A DNA stretch of 64,000 bases, taken from assembly GCA_023614405.1 (NCBI GenBank), contig CM042689.1, positions 275,473,533 to 275,537,532 of the forward strand, in the 5' to 3' direction. Positions 57,375-64,000 of the stretch are shown in pieces. Within the stretch, counting starts at the first letter, position 1; the number at the start of each line of letters is the position of its first letter. The notes beneath the pieces were generated by a model. It was not told the origin of the DNA. It was given only the letters and a program-made list of their open reading frames with translations, and ran no database searches. This DNA comes from Avena insularis (lineage: Eukaryota; Streptophyta; Magnoliopsida; Poales; Poaceae). The translations under genes were made by a program, and so were the position numbers.

Positions 57375-59026
57375 TGTAAGGCCCCACCTTTATAAGGTAA
57401 AGGTCTCTGTGATTGCAATGCTAGTCCCTGGATCAAATGCTAGCATCCACAGTTTAAGATGAAGTACACATATACAAAGGTCTTTATTACATCGTCATTC
57501 CAGAGATAAACATAGTTTTTACAACTCAATAGCCAAAGGCTAGTACAAGAGTTCAATCATAAGTAAATAAAGTAAAGTCTTCATATTCATGTGCCACAGG
57601 CAACATGTTGAGTGTAGACTCATAACCCTAATCCTCATCGGAATAACCTGCAACATCATAAGTTACAACCATAGTGGGTCAATACATTTGGAATTGTATT
57701 GGCAAGTGATACCATAGTAGAATAGTAGTATCTAATATCTATATGAATTTGGCTAAGTGTAGCTTAGGTTTGCTTTGCTCAAAATAGATTTTTCCTATCT
57801 GTTGAAAACACTAAGTTTTTGTTTGAGAAAAACTCTCAAGGAACCACCAATAGACATTGGTGAACCTTAACCCTTGTTCAACCACAAGTTTTTAACTAAG
57901 AAATTGGGATAAGGAGATTCTTGATAGCTTCAATGTCTTGATTCTCAAATTGTCCATTGCCGGGGACACGACTAAGTACTTAGGTTTTACCCTCTCAAGA
58001 GATGGTGCACTTTCCCCACAAGACTCGACATGCATCGAGACGAGACCTTTCAGAAGCCTTCCCTTAGACCACCATGGACGCGTTCCATCCTATCACCCTA
58101 CCACCAACTGTCCATCTGGCTAAGTTATTGCAACCTATATGATCAAAGCAGAGCCCATATGGCATGTGGTTGCACTACAAGCTTCTAAACACTAAGTATA
58201 TCAAATACCTTTGTTCCTTGGCGGCTTTTCAGAAGTGTGATACACAAGGTAAACCATAGACATGGGCCTTGTGTAACCACTCAACACAAACCATCATACC
58301 ATTCCACCAGGTGATTCACTCACTTAGTTGTTTTATTAATCAAAAACACAAGTAAAAAGACTTAGCAAAATTTCCATAGCATGAATATATTCCACCCTTG
58401 TTTGCTACTAGCTAGGCTATGAATGATAACATGGCAAGTATCTTAACTTAGAGAAAATTCTACTAAGACAACAACTACTAGGTTTTCCCAAGCATGGCAT
58501 ATTTATATACTTAGTAAAAACTCCATGCAAGCCCTATTCAAAATATCACTAGTACATAGTCAAAATAATAGGACAAATACATGAAGCACCACTTTCCTTG
58601 GTAGTTGGGGGAGTAGCAACAATCTTCACAATCACAATCACCACTAGCACCAAAATCTACACATAAAATAATAGCACCAAATTCACATTCAAATAATCAA
58701 GAAAAAATATATATGAATGCATGCAAAATGCAATGGAATGAATTTTATACACTAAACTATTCAAACCAAACAGTACTGAACACAAAACCAACTATTTATA
58801 GTCTAGATAAACTTAAATTTGCTTTAAAATAGTTTTCTAAATAATTTATATAGCCAAAATAAGCTTATATTTTATTCTTCAAATAAACCTTATTTTACAG
58901 AAGCAAACTACAAATTCAAGCCCACAGTAGTGTAGGATTTATTTTTCTGAATCCAATGATATATTATTTGCATTTTTTGGATAAGCAGAACAAAAGTTAT
59001 GATTTTTACAAGTTTAAATCTCTAAT
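57375..59026 (-). repeat. Gypsy-B 3' LTR, left segment
   Basis: TGTAAGGCCCC start. The part from about 58640 on matches the fragment at 26183-26570 in the Gypsy-A 3' LTR. Confidence 0.87.
59022..59026. repeat. Target-site duplication CTAAT, left of solo LTR
   Basis: Repeated exactly at 62244-62248. The empty site TCTCTAATAGATTC is seen at about 26560. Confidence 0.95.
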
Positions 59027-62000
59027 TATAAGATCCCTCCTTTGTAAAGGAAAAGGATCCCTGTGATTGCAATGCTAGTCCCTGGATCATTGCTAGCATC
59101 CACAGTTTAAGATGAAGTACACAGATACAAAGGTCATTTATTACATTCATTCCAGAGATAAAACATAGTCTTTTACAACTCAGGGCCACATGCCTAATAC
59201 AAGAGTTTTTGGAATAAGTAAATAGACATAAGTCTTCATCTTCATGTGCCACAGGCAAGCATGTTGAGTGTAGACTCATGACACCTAATCATCTTCGGAA
59301 TAACCTGCAACATCACAAGTTACAGCCATAGTGGGTCAATACTTTGAATAGTATTGGCAAGTGATACCTTAGTAAATTTTAAGTGGACTATATTACTATA
59401 TGCATTTTGGCTAAGTGTAGCTTGGCTTGCTTTGCTCAAAATAGGTTTTTCCTATTAGTTGAAATCAATAAGTTTTTCTTTGTCAAAAACTTTCCCAAGA
59501 AACCACCAATAGACATTGGGGTCCTTTACCCTTGTTCACCCACAAGTTTTACTTAGAAGTTGGAGTGATGAGATTCTTGTAGCTTCCATGTCTTGATGCT
59601 CAAGTTGTCCATTGCCATGGACTTGGCTAAGTACTTAGATTTTCCATCTGCAAAGGTTGTGCACTTTCCCCACTAGACTTGGTTTCCCAAGACAGGACCT
59701 TTCAGAAGCCTTTCCTTAGTCAAATGGACGCGCTCCAACCTATCATTCCCACTACCACCAACTGTCCAAGTGACTAAGTTCTAGCAACCTATATGATCAT
59801 GGCAGAGCCCATATTGCCAAGTGGTTGCACTATAAGCTTCTCAACACTTGGCCTCCAAATCCCTTTGTGCCTGGGTGGCATACCACAAGTGAGATACACA
59901 AGCCATATCCATGGCCTTGTGTAACCACTCAACCAAAACCACCAATTCAAGTCCCATTCCACCCAGGAGGATCATTGACTTAGTTGTTTTATTAAGAAAA
60001 ACATAAGTCCAAAAGACTTAGAAATATTTTCATAGCATGTATATACTTTACCAACCCTTGTTTGCTACTAGCTAGGCTAAGCATGGCATAGTAACTTAAC
60101 TTAGGAATTTTCCTAGCAATTCTACCAATTCTACATCTACTTAGGATTTCCCAACATATCATTTGGCAAAAAGTAGCATGCAAGACTTAGCAAAATATTT
60201 CTAATGCTATACAAAATACATAGGGATGAAAATAACATGAAGTACCACTTGCCTTGGTAATGGGGAGAGTAGCACTCTTCACAATCACAGTCACTAGCAA
60301 AATCTACACAAAAATTTGTAGCACAAATTACACACAATTCATATACAAACAAAACTATGAATGCATGCATGCAAGAAAATGCTAAGTGATGATTTTTGAA
60401 AATTCCACCAAGCAAGTGTATGATACAGAATCATAACCAAGTTAAAAAGTTTGCTAACTAAACTTATTTAGCCCTAAAACAATTTGCTAAACTAGTTCTA
60501 TACTCAAAATGGTCCTAAATATGTTTCTGTTTAAAAAAAAGTCATTTTAACAGATACTTTTTGTTAAACACATTGCAGATTCAGAAAGGGCTTGAATCAC
60601 TGATTCCAACGGTATAAAATTTGCAAAAATCTAACGTGGGAATCAAAAGTTATAGCCATTTGAAAATTGGATCTAAATCTGATTTGAATTCTAATTTTGA
60701 ATCTAACCCTAGCCACGCGTCGTGTTTCTATTGGCGTACCGGTTCGGCCAGATCGAGCTCTGCGGGCCGTAGGATCTAAGTGAGATCTGGCGGCACAGAT
60801 GCGCGCTTACCTCTTCGCTCACTTCTAATCTCAGCCACAGGATCTGTATCTAACGCTCCTAATCATTCTGACCAAACCCGAGCGGCGCTAGCGGCGGCGA
60901 CTGGCGGCGGCACGTCTGACAGCGGCGGTGCTGGCGCTCTAGCTAGCGCGGGAGTGGGGGAAGTAGCTTACCAGATCCGCGGTGGCGTGCTGAAGCTCGA
61001 CGTGGCGTTGGTTTGCGAAGGGGCGCGCGGGAACGGTCTCTGGTGCTCGTCGGAGTTGCGGGCGGCGTCGGTCGCTTGCAGACGTGGTCACTGGCGAGGT
61101 TTGGCGTCGCCCTAGCACGAACCAGAGGCATCAGAAGTTGCGCAAGACGCAGGCTAACAAACTAGCGTGAAGGAGGGGGCAAGGGGCGCTCGGGTTTTAC
61201 CTGAATTGGTCGCCGGAGTCTATCGGCGGCGCAGGTGGTTTCGGTCGTGCACGGAGACGACGACCTGGGTCACGAGCAGGCAAAAGAAAGGCGTCAGCGT
61301 ATGCGCAAGATCAAGCTGGGCATCATCGTTTGAACCAGAGAGAGGGGGGCGGTCGAGGCTCACCGGAATCGGTCGCCGGAGTCGTCGGTACCGCGGGGCT
61401 TCGAGAGCAAATGTGCGCAGCCTGGTGGCGGAGTGAGCGAGGAGAGTGGGGGGAAATGCTCGTGGTGCAGAGGGGATTTTATAGGCCCAGGCGCGACAGT
61501 AAACGCCTGCGGCTTTAAGGCTAATTACGCCGCGCCATTACCGGCCTTGACAGTAGCGGCGACGTGGTCGCGGGCGCGGTTTGGGGAAGACGAGGGCGAT
61601 GTGGAGAGGGCCCGCTCGTCAGCGAATCGCGCGAGAAGGAGGTGGGGTCTGGTCGTCAGCGACTGTCTGGGTGTGCTGGCGCGTGCGAGAGAGAGAGGAA
61701 TGGCCCGGGTGGGCTAATTGGGCCTGTTCAGATGCTGGGCTGGAATCCTAGCGCCGACCCTTTTCTATTTCCTTCTCCTTTTTCTTTTTCTGTTTCAATT
61801 TTCTGAATTGATTTTCAAATGAATTCAAGTTCCATTTGAATTCAAAACTTCTTGGGATTTTTGCAGTGAGCAGTAGTCTCAAAATATAGGCATAAAATCA
61901 TGTGGTTGCTTTGCAAAGGCTTGGTCAAGCTTGGAGATCAAAATAATAGAGACTTGGCACTTGGTTTGCAAAATTTGAAAAATGGTTTTTGAAACCATTT

Positions 62001-62243
62001 CCAATTTGTAAATCTTGGTTTAAATTCTACACTCAAACCTTTCCTCAAAGAAGGCAACAAACTTGGTTCATAAATAATCAAACTTTCAAATGGGGATAGC
62101 CATTTGATTTAAATCTGCTCACATAAAATCATAGCACTATGTGCTTCTGTTTTTCTGAAATGAGTTTGAAATTGATCTCAAATCTGTATGCATGCATGAA
62201 TGATATGCAAAAACTTTGAAATCATGATTTTAGGGATGTTACA
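59027..62243 (-). mobile_element. Solo LTR of a Gypsy-B-related family (3217 bp)
   Basis: It starts TATAAGATCCC (ancestral TG reads TA) and ends GGGATGTTACA, is flanked by perfect CTAAT and has no internal domain. Its first 1.2 kb is clearly related to the Gypsy-B LTR (for example GATTGCAATGCTAGTCCCTG in both). The open frames at 60.8-61.8 kb are in its GC-rich, promoter-proximal part and show no protein family. It most likely arose by LTR-LTR recombination of a full element. Confidence 0.9.
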
Positions 62244-62248
62244 CTAAT
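62244..62248. repeat. Target-site duplication CTAAT, right of solo LTR
   Basis: Exact copy of 59022-59026. Confidence 0.95.
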
Positions 62249-63589
62249 AGATTCAAAAATTTAAATCAAAATCTCAGACACGTGCCTGTGTCTGATTGGC
62301 CCGTAACGCTTCGCGCAGATTGGCCAACGTGGGTTGTAGGATTTAAGTTAGATCCTATGGCTCAGATGTAAGCGTACCCCTTTGTTAAGTGATCTAATCA
62401 GATCCACTAGATTTAGATCTAACAGCGCTGGTTGCTTTGACCAAAGATTGACCGCACGCGTGGCTACAGCGGCGGCGGCGCGACTAGCGGCGGTGTTCCG
62501 GTGATTGTAGAGGGGGATAGGGGCTGCGCTGTGGCTTACCAGCGTCGCTAGGTCGCGAGGAAGCTCAACATGGCTTCGTCTTGGACGGGGGTGAGATGTT
62601 GTGGTCGCTGGGGCTCGTCGGAGTTGCGAGCAGAGACGGTTTCATGCGGGCGGCGACGAATACGACGAACTGGTCCACCCTAGCACAAACCAGAAGCATC
62701 AGCGTGTGCACAAGGACAAGGCGAACATCATCGTTTGAACTAGAGGTCAGGGGGTGGTCGCATATTACCAGAATTGCTCGCCGGAGATGAGGGTGGCATC
62801 GGGTGTTCACGGCGCTTGACGAAGCCGACGTTCTAGGGCAGTACAAGGCGAACCAAAGGCACAGTAAGCTTCGCAAGGAAAAGGGAAACACGATAGTATG
62901 AACGAGAGGGGGCGGGGTAGACGGTTCTCACCGGAATACCTCGTCGGAGTTTGTCGGACAGCGGGGTTTCAAGCTCAAACGCGCGCAGCCTGGTGGCGTT
63001 CTGGCGAGGGAAGTTGGGGGGAAATGACCGTGGTGTGGAGGGGTTTAAGTAGCCAGCGGGGGCAAGGGAATCACACAGAGGATCAATGGCAATGGGGGAG
63101 GAAATGGTAATGACGGCGTCTGCTGGCATGGTGGGAAGACGACACTTGGCGGTAAGCAGGGTAAGGAGAGCGCGGGTGAGAGAGAGGGGAGAGGGGAAAA
63201 TGTCCCGGGTGGGCAACTGGGCCGCTTCTGGCTCTGGGCTGAATAGCTGGCTCATTTTTTTTTTCTTTTTCTTTTTGTTTTTGTTTTTCTATTTGATTTT
63301 TCAGGAATGGTTTTGAAGCCTTTTTCAAACTTGTTTGAATTCAAATCTTTTCTGGATTTTTGTGGTGTGAACCTTACACTCAAATGTGTGGCAAACACTT
63401 CTGTTTAATCAACTGCACTTTGATCCTTTGAAAATAAAATAAAACCATGCCTTAATGATATATAAATAATAGGCATAAAGTTGGTTTTATTTGGAGTTTT
63501 GATTTGAAAATTTTTGTGCAGGTCATGAATGCTATGAATACATGAATGCAATGCATGCCTTTGTAATTCATGAATTTTGGGATGTTACA
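62249..63589 (-). repeat. Gypsy-B 3' LTR, right segment
   Basis: Continues the LTR after the solo LTR; homologous to 26567-27963; ends GGGATGTTACA. Confidence 0.9.
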
Positions 63590-63603
63590 AATCTAACCCA
63601 CTT
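63590..63603 (-). other. Gypsy-B polypurine tract
   Basis: On the - strand AAGTGGGTTAGATT abuts the LTR start TGTAACATCCC. Confidence 0.8.
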
Positions 63604-63619
63604 AAGATGAATCTCGCCC

Positions 63620-64000
63620 TCGAGATTCAGATTGGCTAGCAAATAGGTGAGGGTGATCTTTCTGAAGGTCATCTTCTCTTTCCCAAGTTGCTTCTTCTTT
63701 GGAATGGTGGTTCCACTGAACTTTGCAGAATTTGATAGTCTTAGTCCTAGTCACTCTTTCTCCAGTCTCAAGAATCTTGATAGGTTTCTATTCATAGGTG
63801 AGATCACTTTCTAACTAAACCTCTTCTAAAGGTATAATATCCTTCAAAGAAGTTTCTTCCATCTCCGGATGGCATTTCTTCAACTGACTCACATGAAACA
63901 CATTGTGAACTGCTGATAGTGATTCAGGTAATTCAATCTCATAAGCAACTTCTCCTTTGTGGTTCAAAATCTTGAATGTTCCAACGTATCTTGGTGCCAA
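63620..64000 (-). pseudogene. Gypsy-B pol C-terminus with chromodomain (partial)
   Basis: The visible 3' end of pol enters from the right edge with APRYVGTFKILNHKGEVAYE and AVHNVFHVSQLKKCHPE. After two stops (about 63815 and 63788) a chromodomain-like end follows: PIKILETGERVTRTKTIKFC, KVQWNHHSKEEATWE. Its sequence is closer to the Gypsy-D chromodomain (IKFCKVQW in both) than to that of Gypsy-A. The enzyme part upstream lies beyond the window. The copy is interrupted, so pol is not intact. Confidence 0.88.

Larger units (their letters stand above)
22571..64000 (-). mobile_element. Gypsy-A, chromovirus, host to all other insertions on the right
   Basis: The left LTR begins TGTCAACACC and ends GGGATGTTACA (29075), directly followed by a - strand PPT. 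The second LTR begins TGTCAACACC at 49664, directly preceded by a - strand tRNA primer site. The element therefore reads right to left, and its 5' LTR leaves the window. Its own internal sequence is 29076-34105 plus 48864-49663 (about 5.8 kb). Gypsy-D is nested in the leader, and Copia-3 and Gypsy-B in the 5' LTR. The pol order protease, RT, RNase H, integrase, chromodomain is Gypsy/chromovirus. It is the oldest element of the nest, and the LTR copies differ by several percent by eye. Confidence 0.93.
57375..64000 (-). mobile_element. Gypsy-B, chromovirus, 3' LTR and end of pol (continues past the window)
   Basis: The LTR begins TGTAAGGCCCCACC at 57375, right after LTR-A sequence CTCAACG, and ends GGGATGTTACA at 63589. 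A - strand PPT and a chromovirus pol tail follow. The preceding CAACG is the expected target duplication; its partner lies outside the window. A solo LTR of a related family interrupts the LTR at 59027-62243. Confidence 0.88.

Noticed and set aside
60780..61806. Set of + strand open frames
   Set aside because: They lie in the GC-rich part of the solo LTR and are antisense to the element; no protein signature.
1..64000. tRNA, rRNA or CRISPR-like arrays
   Set aside because: None seen; the tRNA-like 12-mers are primer-binding sites, and the only short-period repeats are microsatellite runs and one minisatellite.

Overview
This window looks like intergenic, transposon-packed DNA from a large-genome grass. 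I would guess Pooideae, possibly Triticeae, because the 3' LTR of the first element opens with a terminus typical of the BARE/Angela type and because long chromoviral Gypsy elements are nested in one another. No intact host gene is visible. Almost every coding segment is the decayed gag-pol of an LTR retrotransposon. Family names here come from motif recognition, not from a database search.

Left part (1-22570). A Copia element on the + strand (Copia-1) enters from the left edge and ends at 7110. Next comes non-coding DNA, a Stowaway-like MITE (7951-8071), and a promoter-like and exon-like stretch (8118-8454). A second Copia element on the - strand (Copia-2, 8638-14942) follows, with perfect 5-bp target duplications TATTG. 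Exon-like sequence resumes at 15392-15600, so Copia-2 may sit in the intron of a host gene or gene fragment. From 15.6 to 22.4 kb there is mostly unassignable, repeat-like sequence. It contains a dead Gypsy reverse-transcriptase remnant (19520-20045) and ends in a 56-bp minisatellite.

Right part (22571-64000). This is one nested block. The outermost unit is Gypsy-A (- strand), a chromovirus. Its 3' LTR is at 22571-29075, its pol/gag at 29.1-33.7 kb, its leader and PBS reach to 49663, and its 5' LTR starts at 49664 and runs off the window. Gypsy-D (+ strand, 34106-48858, TSD CGAAG, LTRs of about 4.7 kb) sits inside the Gypsy-A leader and splits an unusual accessory reading frame that lies upstream of gag. 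Copia-3 (+ strand, 50164-55034, TSD CTTAG, 148-bp LTRs) and Gypsy-B (- strand, from 57375 past the right edge) both sit in the Gypsy-A 5' LTR. A solo LTR of a family related to Gypsy-B (59027-62243, TSD CTAAT) sits in the Gypsy-B LTR. The Gypsy-A 3' LTR is itself rearranged: it carries a truncated Gypsy-B-type LTR flanked by two 771-bp direct copies of LTR-A sequence.

All the elements look non-autonomous. Stops are mostly of the CAG-to-TAG type, frames are shifted, and several catalytic residues are changed (YVDD to YVND in Copia-1; the third integrase acid E to K in Gypsy-A and Copia-3; RT FIDD to FIDY in Gypsy-A). The most unusual item is the leader ORF of Gypsy-A: about 258 codons, a predicted coiled coil with an acidic tail, encoded in sense between the PBS and gag.
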